This document shows positions 1 through 7,832 of a stretch of 64,000 nucleotides of DNA, piece after piece. This stretch comes from Gracilaria domingensis (lineage: Eukaryota > Rhodophyta > Florideophyceae > Gracilariales > Gracilariaceae): positions 119,049 to 183,048 of the forward strand of contig VCMS01000080.1 of assembly GCA_022539475.1 (NCBI GenBank), given 5' to 3'. The stretch's first letter is position 1. Each line of letters begins with the position of its first letter. Made by a program: the position numbers and the translations under genes. The notes under the pieces are model-generated. The model saw only the letters and a list, made by a program, of their open reading frames with translations, had not been told where the DNA came from and did no database searches.

Positions 1-1
1 C

Positions 2-631
2 TTGGTATCTCGCCCGCAGGGCGCCAGGGCTTTGGCACTAGCTTTCGGCGAAGTGGCCGAAGGAGGATGCGATCCCAACGTTTGCTTTGCCCTGGATGGA
101 AGTGTCTCCATCGATGAGGATAGTTTCCAACTGCAAAAGGATTTCGTTAAGTTGGTGGCAGGCGTAATTTCTCTCGACGAACAATCACAGTTTGCCGCCT
201 TGCAGTATGGCATCACCACTTCGATCATCAGCGACCTAACCATTGACGCGAATGATTTCTTGCTCAAGGTAGACGCTGCTGTTCAAATTGGCGCAAGCAG
301 AACATTTGTTGCAAGGGGTATCTTTGGTTGTGTTCTACAGCTACTTCGCACTCCGTTCGAGGCAAATCATATCGTGTTGCTTGGTGATGGAGAGGATAGC
401 GATTTGTCTCGTTTTACATCTTTCGGAAGCGCTGGAATTGCTCGTCAATTCCTGCGCAACCCAAACAACCAGATTTCGGCAGTAGCGGTTGGATTCAGTG
501 ACACTTCTGGTCTGGAAAGTATTGTTGGTAGCCCAGATCGTGTGTTTACCGTGGATCAGTGGGCAGAAGTTGTAGATGTAACAGCAGATCTTGTGGCGGA
601 TGTTTGCGGAGTTGATGCAATTGAGTTCTAA
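2..631 (+). CDS. VWA (von Willebrand factor A) domain protein, C-terminal part
   Basis: The frame is open at the left edge, so this is the 3' part of a longer gene ending with TAA at 629-631. The visible ~209 residues form almost one complete VWA fold. The MIDAS metal site shows as DGSVS (D-x-S-x-S) about 30 residues in, inside CFALDGSVSIDED. Later come the hydrophobic strand HIVLLGDGEDSD and the final strand ISAVAVGFSD. Such domains bind protein or matrix ligands through a divalent cation, often in secreted or membrane proteins. A Cys sits on each side of the domain (CDPNVCF near the start, ADVCGV at the end), which fits an extracellular location. Signal peptide and other domains would lie outside the window. 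Ligand and role cannot be inferred. Confidence 0.8.
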   Translation: MVSRPQGARALALAFGEVAEGGCDPNVCFALDGSVSIDEDSFQLQKDFVKLVAGVISLDEQSQFAALQYGITTSIISDLTIDANDFLLKVDAAVQIGASRTFVARGIFGCVLQLLRTPFEANHIVLLGDGEDSDLSRFTSFGSAGIARQFLRNPNNQISAVAVGFSDTSGLESIVGSPDRVFTVDQWAEVVDVTADLVADVCGVDAIEF

Positions 632-777
632 GAGACTAGGAGGGGTTGTACAGGGTACGATTATAGGAAAGTAATAAGATTTAATAATTAAACTTTGAAA
701 GAGTTAAAGGGCAGTCTACGCGTGGTTCGAGAAATTTACGAGGATTTACAATAGGCTAGCAAACTTAGCGAAAACTT

Positions 778-839
778 GCAAAGCTTTCGCTATTCACTAG
801 AATCTAGTGCAAAGCTTTCGCTATTTACTAGAATCTAGT
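778..839. repeat. 31-bp tandem duplication, each copy holding a palindrome
   Basis: Two copies of a 31-bp unit (778-808 and 809-839) differ at one base. Each contains the palindrome ACTAGAATCTAGT. They lie in the non-coding stretch between the VWA gene and the transposase. Confidence 0.85.
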
Positions 840-1073
840 GCTTCAGGCACTACGGCTCAAGCGTTACGCTGCACACGCGTAACGGCTGAGCCAAAAGATC
901 TCAGATCTCGCCGAGACAGCGAGATCGTAGGCGTCACGCACAGAAAACAAATGCGGTCGAATTGAGATCTTGACGTTATACGTCAATCCGTATGCGACGG
1001 TAATCGCTTGTGGTAAATACAAACCGTCGGCGCACAGCATTGCTCGTAAACATGTAGTAGCCTAGAAGGCTAC
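795..1073. repeat. cluster of short inverted repeats upstream of the transposase
   Basis: Besides the two CACTAGAATCTAGTG-type palindromes there are four more hairpins. One has 16-bp arms at 854-869 and 877-892 (two mismatches). GATCTCGC at 904-911 pairs with GCGAGATC at 919-926. TTGACG-TTATA-CGTCAA is at 970-986. GTAGCCT-AGA-AGGCTAC is at 1057-1073 and ends three bases before the transposase ATG. No gene is seen here. Function is unknown; candidates are transposase binding sites, mRNA structure, or a family of mobile micro-palindromes. Confidence 0.75.
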
Positions 1074-1076
1074 GCT

Positions 1077-2372
1077 ATGACAAGGATTCACCAACGAACT
1101 CGCAAACTCACCAATCGCCTCCTCGCAATATGTGGAGCACTCACAGCTCTCATGGCAACAACCAGGACCCCTCCCACACGAGTGGAACGCGAAAGGCGGT
1201 GCTTTGCACAGGTTAATCAGAGACTGAGCGATTCGGAGTTTCGGTCTTGCTACCGTCTTTGTCGCCATACATTTTTCCTGCTTTTGGCGCAATTGCGTCC
1301 GTTTCTCTCACAATATAATGAAGAGGAGTATGAATCCGAAATACAAGCGCACCTCAGTGGTTCGGCAATTGAGGCCGCAACAAAACTAGGAATCTTTCTC
1401 AGATTCATGGCTGGCGCGAGCTACTGGGATCTTATGCTAACATACGGAATCGGAAGGTCAACATGTTATTCAATCTTTCGCGAAGTTTTGACTATTTGCG
1501 ACTCGTACCTAACGTTTGAAGGTCTGCCTCCAAAAGAAGATATAGCGGCCTACAAACAAAGAGCAATAGATTTTGCCATCTCGCGACGAAACTTGAACTT
1601 ACTTCCTGGCTGTGTTGGTGCCTTGGATGGCACTTTAATTTTCTTGCAAAAGCCTTCGAAAGAGCTTAGCAACCAACAGTTCTACACGAGAAAAGGTGGT
1701 TTCGGGGTGCCTGTGCAGGCTCTGGTGGATGCTAAGTACCGTTTTATTGCTTCTTCGGCTGTCTGTGTTGGTTGTACCGTTGATGCTGTTGCGTTCGCTC
1801 ACTCTAATATTGGTAGGTTTCTTCAAGAAGAAGGTCTACCAGCAGGTTTTTGGATTGCCGGTGATGAGGCCTATAGATGCACAATGTTCATTGTGACGCC
1901 AATTCCAAGGAGTATGGCCCATCGTTATCAAGATGGTTTTAATTTCTGTCTGTCATCGCATCGGGTGCATGTTGAGCAAGCGTTTGGACGCTTGAAAAAC
2001 CGCTGGGGAATACTGTGGAGACCACTGAAGTTTGAACTGCAGACGTCTTTAATCATTGTTAATACAGCAATGAGGCTGGAAAACTTGTGCATTAACTCTG
2101 GTGATGCTGCGCAAATGAATGCTTCAGCTGGTGTAGAATTCGAACATGAAGCTCTTCAATGGCTTCATATCTGGCTGGCGTGGTGGGAGAACGGTTTTGA
2201 TTACTTATTCGATCCGCCGAATGAGTTTGCGGGGTTTGAATCAGATGAAGGTACTCTCCTTAGTTCAACAACAACTTGTTCTGTTGGTTTCGATGATAAT
2301 TACTCGCTTACGCGTATACGGTTATGTATGATAACCGAGAAGTATCGGTTTAAGCGACCAATGTTCAATTAG
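1077..2372 (+). CDS. PIF/Harbinger-type transposase (HARBI1-like nuclease, DDE_Tnp_4)
   Basis: The product has 431 residues, an intact length for this family. The three acidic catalytic residues are visible in standard context: D184 in GALDGT, D263 in AGDEAYR and E300 in HVEQAFGRLKNRWGIL. Upstream is the helical region (AGASYWDLMLTYGIGRSTCYSIF) typical of the family's helix-turn-helix. Active family members cut DNA at terminal inverted repeats, usually with a Myb-like partner, and target TWA trinucleotides. I found no terminal inverted repeats and no Myb partner beside it, so this is either an element with lost ends or a domesticated HARBI1-like gene. The ATG at 1077 follows a perfect hairpin. 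The reading frame has no break. Confidence 0.9.
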   Translation: MTRIHQRTRKLTNRLLAICGALTALMATTRTPPTRVERERRCFAQVNQRLSDSEFRSCYRLCRHTFFLLLAQLRPFLSQYNEEEYESEIQAHLSGSAIEAATKLGIFLRFMAGASYWDLMLTYGIGRSTCYSIFREVLTICDSYLTFEGLPPKEDIAAYKQRAIDFAISRRNLNLLPGCVGALDGTLIFLQKPSKELSNQQFYTRKGGFGVPVQALVDAKYRFIASSAVCVGCTVDAVAFAHSNIGRFLQEEGLPAGFWIAGDEAYRCTMFIVTPIPRSMAHRYQDGFNFCLSSHRVHVEQAFGRLKNRWGILWRPLKFELQTSLIIVNTAMRLENLCINSGDAAQMNASAGVEFEHEALQWLHIWLAWWENGFDYLFDPPNEFAGFESDEGTLLSSTTTCSVGFDDNYSLTRIRLCMITEKYRFKRPMFN

Positions 2373-2579
2373 CAGAGGTCATGAGTACAACTCTGGTCTC
2401 AAGAGCCGCGAGACTTACGTCTGTAAACAGAGAAGTAAAACAAATATCGCCTTCAGCATCCAATAGGAGAAAGCTACTTCTGCTCTGCAGATTTGTGGTG
2501 ACTACCTTGTCGGAAAACGTTGCAGCGTTCCGGAGTCTTCCCCTCGGTATAGCGATTTTCATTCTGCGTGTTTGTCAAC

Positions 2580-3896
2580 ATGGGGGTTTTCCGCCGCAGA
2601 AAGTCACGCCAGGTTACCAACGAGCCTCTTCCGGAATGGGAGGACAAACGCTGGCGTTCTCATCTTCGAGCTTGCGCACTTGGTGTTGAACACCACTGCA
2701 ACTTGTACGTTGAAGTGATCAACAACGAAAGAAGGGAAGCTGACACATACTTCATAGACAACGATGAGGCGCGAGCAAGAAGTCACGCGGAGTCCTCTTT
2801 TGAGAACAAACGCATCATTTCCGATCTTGGCGCATTAGCCCCGATTACGAACGCACTTCATCAAAGACCAGAGCCGCTGGCTGGTTATAGTTCTATTGCG
2901 ACAATCCCGGACCCTGCTCGTTCCGACATCATAACCATCATCTACGCTGCTAGCCGCTTGCAAATGTCATACCTTACGGACATGGTCGAGTTTCTTCGTG
3001 AACAGTTCGGATCCTACCATATTGAGCAAATTCAGCAAGGCAGTGTTGATTTATTCCTGCATGTCAATCCAACCGTTCGTGACTCGCTCTCCACCATGAT
3101 GCCATCTCGTGAGGACGCAAATACTGAGATAGCCTCGGCAGTGAAGGAATATTGTGGTGTTTCCGTAATTCCAGTCCCCGTTCATCCCGTTACACAAAAC
3201 TCAACCTCAGTTTCAAGCAGGGTCCCACCCCCACCATTTTCAGCTTTGGCGCAGAGCAATGTAGCCAACGTGCCACTGCCGCCGCCAATGCGAACGTCGA
3301 AAGATGCAATGCGCAAATCTCACACGACACCGTTATCTGGTCATTCTTCTGAAATTGGGCCAACGTCACCCGAGCTTCATAACCAACAGGGTGTACCGCG
3401 ACATGAGCATAATCTTAAGACCCCGTCTCCCCCGCGTCCAGAACGGAATAGAATGTTCGCCGCTCGTACGGAAACGCCACAACAGAATACGGAGCATACG
3501 CTTCAGAATCAGGAACAAATGGAAAAGCCGTTTACTTCTGTTGCTGACGATATCGGTATACCGACGGGACGTTCTTGGTTCACGGACCAGGTTGAAGCAC
3601 CCAAGAACGCGGAACAGCGCGCAGTGTCGATATCGCAACCAAGGGAACTAGTTCAAATGAACAATACTCCTGCATCAGTGAAAAAGACTCAGGATGTTTC
3701 GTCGCAGAAGTCTTGTTCTTTGCGCGAAGACAATTTGAAGCCAGATCGAAGTACACCGGATCACTTGAAGAATTTTCAGGATTCAGATGAGATGCTGTTC
3801 AGGAGATATGAACAACTGAAGGAAGTTTGGGAACTTGTTGCAGTTTCACAAGCAAGTGATACACAGCCACGGCAAGTTCTGTGGACTTCAACTTGA
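2580..3896 (+). CDS. IST1-like protein (ESCRT-III-associated), predicted
   Basis: The ATG at 2580 gives a basic N-terminus (MGVFRRRKSRQ); an in-frame GTG upstream at 2568 is unlikely. Residues ~20-190 follow the IST1 layout. There is a long first helix pair, then NDEARARSHAESSFENKRI, which matches the family's N-E-A-R-A-R-x-x-x-E helix. Next comes a segment resembling the 'dl.eai.tliyAa.R...L' helix (SDIITIIYAASRLQMSYL), an FG-x-Y turn, and VNPTVRDSLSTMMPSREDA, which resembles 'vn..l...L....P'. IST1 proteins bind CHMP1 and Vps4 at endosomes and the cytokinesis bridge. The remaining ~240 residues are disordered, rich in Ser, Pro and Gln, as in IST1 tails that carry Vps4-binding motifs. This is pattern recognition at low identity; an unrelated helical protein remains possible. 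Confidence 0.55.
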   Translation: MGVFRRRKSRQVTNEPLPEWEDKRWRSHLRACALGVEHHCNLYVEVINNERREADTYFIDNDEARARSHAESSFENKRIISDLGALAPITNALHQRPEPLAGYSSIATIPDPARSDIITIIYAASRLQMSYLTDMVEFLREQFGSYHIEQIQQGSVDLFLHVNPTVRDSLSTMMPSREDANTEIASAVKEYCGVSVIPVPVHPVTQNSTSVSSRVPPPPFSALAQSNVANVPLPPPMRTSKDAMRKSHTTPLSGHSSEIGPTSPELHNQQGVPRHEHNLKTPSPPRPERNRMFAARTETPQQNTEHTLQNQEQMEKPFTSVADDIGIPTGRSWFTDQVEAPKNAEQRAVSISQPRELVQMNNTPASVKKTQDVSSQKSCSLREDNLKPDRSTPDHLKNFQDSDEMLFRRYEQLKEVWELVAVSQASDTQPRQVLWTST

Positions 3897-4304
3897 GATG
3901 GACATTTTGACGGACGTTCCAATAAATGCAATTGGTTATCATGTATTACTGATGCTTGACTTACGGAATACGTGGTTGATATGTTGATATCACTTGCAAT
4001 TGCGATAGCCAGACACATGTACCATGCGGTAGGATAGAGTGATCAGCAGTTGACGATAGAAACGTGGAGCCTTATCGCTTGTGTGTGCCGGATAAGAATC
4101 TTTGTTCACTGCGTTCAACAGGGTGTGGTGCGACGGTACCGGAGATGGGCTATGGCGTTGCCTGCGGCGCCACGCTCGTTCACTGACCCCGCATTCCAAG
4201 CTCGCGTAGAGGCCATCGTATGCGGCTAGAAATGATAGACTGTATGCTGGGCAGAAGAAAGCCATTCGTTGCTTCAAACCGTATCCAAGTGACTGTCCTC
4301 GAAG
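3897..4304. other. intergenic stretch
   Basis: About 400 bp between the IST1-like gene and the hydrolase start, with no coding frame I can support and no obvious repeat. Confidence 0.6.
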
Positions 4305-4767
4305 ATGAATACGGAAGTGCTGTGGTACTTCTTCCTTGCTGTTCTGGCAGTCTACGGAGTCCTGGCTGTGGTGCTCCTGATAATCTTACCAGCTAAAGTG
4401 GCAAAACCGCCGTGGCATCTGCAAAGCCCGGGAAAGGCGCTTCAGGACAAAACTATTCCGCCTTCGTGGTTCGGTGCAACTAATCCCAAACAGCTAAATC
4501 TTGCATTTCAAGATGTTGCGTTTCTCACTCCTGCAGGCCTCTCTCTTAGAGGATGGTTGATGCCATCAGCTCAGAGTCGTCGCAGCACTCCGTCTACAGT
4601 TGCTTTCGCGTGCGTCCATGGCGCTGGGCGCGACCGGCGCGCATTTTTGCGTCACGCCGTCTTCCTGACCGAAGCGGGATTTGATGTTTTGTTGTTTGAC
4701 TGCTCTAATCATGGAGCAAGTGACAGCTTTCCCATGTGGCCAAGAGGACCTTGGCCAGGTCGGGCAG
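4305..4767 (+). pseudogene. alpha/beta-hydrolase, 5' half, cut by the Gypsy element
   Basis: The ATG at 4305 opens with one membrane-anchor helix (residues ~5-28, WYFFLAVLAVYGVLAVVLLI). A hydrolase core follows: strand VAFACVHGAGRDRRAF, carrying the oxyanion-side HGAG, and strand VLLFDCSNHGASD, equivalent to the family's 'D.rGHG.S'. The frame then runs into the 5' LTR and stops after two or three foreign codons. The rest of the gene lies at 16547-17094. The family covers serine hydrolases such as ABHD13/ABHD17-type membrane-anchored esterases or depalmitoylases; the substrate is not predictable. Before the insertion the gene was a single intact frame, because removing the element and one GGCAG copy restores the codon phase exactly. 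Confidence 0.85.
4763..4767. repeat. target-site duplication, left copy (GGCAG)
   Basis: GGCAG directly precedes the TGT start of the 5' LTR. The same five bases follow the 3' LTR at 16542-16546. Confidence 0.9.
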
Positions 4768-5624
4768 TGTAGAGCAAAACGCCCTTTGTGGGGATGCACC
4801 GAGGTGCTTTTCATAGTTTGTTGATCCGTTACCGGCTTCGACACCTCAGGTTATGAGAGGCTACTGGGGTAGTGCCCCTATTTTGGGGTATGCCTAGGAA
4901 GGGTAGTATTTCTGCACACGTGTGCCAAGTTGGCCCGATAGCGGGTGCGCCGTGGCAAGCCTGCCACGGTTGCACACCTGTAATGTATTGGCCGGCAGCG
5001 CCGGACAGTTAGATATTTTAATTGATATTTTCAAGTGCCGTATATAAGTGGCGGCACTTGCCGCCACTGTACGGGAAGTAAACCTCAACGAGGCCTTTGG
5101 CTCTGATCTTCTTGCCGCTTGCGCACGGTCACCAGCCCCATCCTGGGGAATACCGCCGCAATTCCGGGCTGTTCAACCAACCTCCGTCCCTGAGGAGTAC
5201 TAATCCGTCGTCACGGCACTTTTCTTATCTATTTTATTATTGTCATTTCCGTCTTACGGCTTTCGCTACTCTGCCCTACATTGTAGGTTTGTTTTATTTG
5301 TCTCGGGAGTTTTCCCGCTTATCGCGAGTCAGTGCTCCGCAGTGCGGCTGGTTTGTTGATCTTTTGTCGTCCCATACCGTTGGGCTGGATACCCCCACTC
5401 GCTGTGGCTCGCCGGAACCATCCGGATACCTACGCCGATTCTACCCTTTCTACCTCCGACTGCACGCCCAGATCGGGGCCACCCGGATTTACACCCGGCT
5501 CGTGTTGGCCCTATCGGAGGGTTCTGCCGCTCGACTGCCCTTCACAGGGAGCAGGGCCTGAACACCCTGAGGTGCTCGTCCGCGACGCGGCTTGTTGTTT
5601 TCCCGTCCAGGGTTTTGCACCACA
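4768..5624 (+). repeat. 5' LTR of the Gypsy element (857 bp)
   Basis: Starts TGTAGAGCAAAACGCC and ends TTTTGCACCACA, giving the usual TG...CA ends. The second copy is at 15685-16541. The ~5 base differences I see are single substitutions, for example GTTCAACC versus GATCAACC and GTCCAGGG versus GTCGAGGG. It carries a TATA box and several perfect short hairpins, such as CCGTGGCA-AGCC-TGCCACGG. Confidence 0.95.
5031..5060 (+). promoter_or_regulatory. LTR promoter: TATA box within a hairpin loop
   Basis: TATATAAG lies at 5041-5048. It sits in the loop of a perfect 8-bp inverted repeat, AAGTGCCG before it and CGGCACTT after it. A second palindrome, GGCGGC-ACTT-GCCGCC, overlaps the right arm. Transcription would be expected to start ~25-30 bp downstream, defining the LTR R region. 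The same arrangement is in the 3' LTR (TATA at 15958-15965). Confidence 0.7.
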
Positions 5625-5627
5625 AAC

Positions 5628-5649
5628 TGGTCTCCCGACTTAGAATCGG
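5628..5649 (+). promoter_or_regulatory. primer-binding site
   Basis: Three bases after the LTR, TGGTCTCCCGACTTAG (and a few more bases) is complementary to a tRNA 3' end terminating in CCA. The implied tRNA folds well: acceptor 3' strand TCGGGAG plus discriminator A, and a T arm of CTTAG-TTCGATT-CTAAG. I cannot name the amino acid without the host tRNA set. Confidence 0.75.
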
Positions 5650-5788
5650 CTTAATTGGCCAACGTTCGTTGGAGTTGGTTCGTTTGTTTGGAGCCCAGAT
5701 AGCTGGGAATATCCGTTCTTACGGTTCTCTCATTGTCCGTTTTCGGAAGTTGTTTTGGTTGCCCATTGGCCGACTGTGTCGGTGAACG

Positions 5789-7798
5789 ATGTCGTCCCGT
5801 CGCAGGAGTGGCGCGCCACGTGCCGCTTCTGTGCCCGGTTCGTCCGGCTTGCCGGCAAGTTTGCCTCCGTTGCCGAAGGATGCACTGGAGGTCCCAGGCA
5901 ATGGCGACCCGAAACCGGCTTCCCGGGGCCGCCGTTCTGATAACGGGACCCCACCCACTCGTGGGCCAACTGAAACCGCACCTGCGGCTGATGCCGCCGC
6001 AGCGGTTGACGTTATGTCGTCGCGGTCCGACGAGTATACCCTCCGTGAATTAGAGGCTCAGGTTCGCATCCTGCAGAACTCCCAAGTGGGCCTCATCCGG
6101 GACATTACGAAACTCCGGCAACGGCTCGATGAAGCCGGTGTCCGGGATGTTTCGAGCGACGTCCGTGTTTTACGGTCTGATGTCAACCAGATTATGGAAC
6201 ACCGACAGGTGTCGGCTGGTCTGCACGAGCAGGCTGCCGCACGCCTGGACCGCCTGGCTACCCGTCTGGAGACGGTCGAGCAAATCATCGTATCTGATGC
6301 TGTTGCGCCGGGAGCCCCGGTTTCTGAGGGTTCTCAGCACTCGCGCCGTTCCCGGGATCGTCCGGCAAAGAAGAAGGTCAAGGTTGAGTCTGACTCGTCT
6401 TCTTCATCCTCTTCTGATGAGGAGGGCCCCAAAAAGGGATCGTCTACCGACTCTTCGGACAGCGCGGAAGAGCGCTCTCGCTATCGTGCATCCCGTTCGC
6501 GGGCTACTGAAGCCACTTCTGGCGTTGCACGAGGCCGTACGAAAGGACGGAGACACCTCGGATTGAAGGAGTTGAAGCCGACAAACTTACTGTATCGGAA
6601 GCTACTATCTTACCGATATTATCGGCTTGATGACACGACGCCACAGAGGACCCCACGTGGGACTGGCAAAGTGCGAAATCATCTCCGACAAATGGAGCTC
6701 ACGTTAAAGCCCCACAAGTTCTCTGGGGAAGATCCAATTCTTGTCTTGGATTTTCTTAGCCGCTTCGTAGCGGAAGCCGATGTACTTCGGATGAGTGAGG
6801 CACAGGCCTACATCGCGCTGCCGTACTTTTTGACGGGTGTAGCCGAAGATCAATTCAATTCGGTTCGTGGGTCGTCTCGCGCCTCCGAAGGAGGAGTTAC
6901 GTGCTGGCCGGAAGCGGTACAATATCTCCTGCGCTCTTACGCGACAGGCAATGCGATACAAGGTGCCATACTCGCGCTACGAGACACGAAGCAAGGAGCC
7001 GAAGAGTCGGAAACCGTTTATTCGACCCGCCTCAATAAGGCTTTCCACAGATGTGGCAACGTGTTCTCCGCAGCCGAGCGGTGTACGATGTTTGTTGATG
7101 GACTGGACCGATCAATTCGGACGTTGGTAGCCCATTATCGGGAGAACAAACGCCGGATTACCTATCTGGAACTCGTTCAATTTGCCCAAGCGGAGGGAGA
7201 TGCAGCTCGAGCACGCACTGGTATCAAGACGCGCACGCGCCGACTCCTTCATGTAGAAGGCCGAGACTCCTCACTGCCTCATTCGCGAGGTTCTGTTCAA
7301 GGGGGTTATGATAACCTGCACCTGTTACAGGACGATGGTTCAATGCCGAGTTCGGAATTGCCGTCGACGACGGAGCAGTCTACAGTGGACGGAGACCCCG
7401 CTCTGTACGCCGGACGTCAAGTCCCGGCATTGCCCGTGCCGCACTCTGGCGGATATCGAAGCCAACGCCCTGGATGGAGGGACCCGTATCCTCCTCGACA
7501 GGAGCGCCGGCCGCCCAACGCGGATCTTCTTCGTCACCTTATTTGTCATACCTGTTACAGGCCAGGGCACATCGCTCCGAATTGCTTAATGCCCATACGG
7601 GATATGGCGAAGATAGTGCCTCAGTATGAGTCGTTGACGCCCGCCGAGCGGGAACGTGTTCCCGACAAATCGTACCTTCGTGCGAAGGCGGAGACTCAGC
7701 CTGGAAACCAGGAAACGGTGCCATCGAATGGTGGAACTGTAGCCGCCCCTGCGGAATCGCAACCTCCGCAGATTGGCGGCGACGCTCAGAAAAACTGA
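5789..7798 (+). CDS. gag: Gag polyprotein of the Gypsy element
   Basis: 669 residues from ATG 5789. The order is a disordered basic N-terminus, a coiled coil at ~80-175 (ELEAQVRILQNSQVGL and on), a serine/acidic low-complexity patch at ~195-225, then the capsid-like retrotransposon-gag region at ~300-470 (KFSGEDPILVLDFLSRFV, YLLRSYATGNAIQGAILAL). A CCHC zinc knuckle, CHTCYRPGHIAPNC, is at ~586-599 and spacing C-x2-C-x4-H-x4-C is intact. It packages element RNA into cytoplasmic virus-like particles. The frame ends ...AAA AAC TGA, exactly where a slip into pol is possible, so Gag is probably the major product and Gag-Pol the minor one. Confidence 0.92.
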   Translation: MSSRRRSGAPRAASVPGSSGLPASLPPLPKDALEVPGNGDPKPASRGRRSDNGTPPTRGPTETAPAADAAAAVDVMSSRSDEYTLRELEAQVRILQNSQVGLIRDITKLRQRLDEAGVRDVSSDVRVLRSDVNQIMEHRQVSAGLHEQAAARLDRLATRLETVEQIIVSDAVAPGAPVSEGSQHSRRSRDRPAKKKVKVESDSSSSSSSDEEGPKKGSSTDSSDSAEERSRYRASRSRATEATSGVARGRTKGRRHLGLKELKPTNLLYRKLLSYRYYRLDDTTPQRTPRGTGKVRNHLRQMELTLKPHKFSGEDPILVLDFLSRFVAEADVLRMSEAQAYIALPYFLTGVAEDQFNSVRGSSRASEGGVTCWPEAVQYLLRSYATGNAIQGAILALRDTKQGAEESETVYSTRLNKAFHRCGNVFSAAERCTMFVDGLDRSIRTLVAHYRENKRRITYLELVQFAQAEGDAARARTGIKTRTRRLLHVEGRDSSLPHSRGSVQGGYDNLHLLQDDGSMPSSELPSTTEQSTVDGDPALYAGRQVPALPVPHSGGYRSQRPGWRDPYPPRQERRPPNADLLRHLICHTCYRPGHIAPNCLMPIRDMAKIVPQYESLTPAERERVPDKSYLRAKAETQPGNQETVPSNGGTVAAPAESQPPQIGGDAQKN

Positions 7799-7832
7799 GC
7801 AAGGGAGCCTCCAGCAATGGAGAGGCGCCCCC
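7788..7832 (+). promoter_or_regulatory. predicted -1 ribosomal frameshift signal at the gag/pol junction
   Basis: The last gag codons read CAG AAA AAC TGA, giving the slippery string G-AAA-AAC. After a 7-base spacer comes a stem-loop: GGG (7803-7805) with CCC (7828-7830), one A/G mismatch, then GCCTC (7807-7811) with GAGGC (7822-7826), loop 10 bases. The -1 frame is open through the gag stop into pol, with no stop between 7789 and 7915. The first base of the heptamer is G, not the A that would make the canonical A-AAA-AAC. Confidence 0.65.

Noticed and set aside
700-4300. terminal inverted repeats of the PIF/Harbinger element
   Set aside because: I looked for the complement of sequences near 708-730 and other candidates downstream and found none.
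5097-5561. 154-codon open frame inside the LTR (also at 16014-16478)
   Set aside because: It overlaps the R/U5 region, has no recognisable protein features and is simply duplicated with the LTR.
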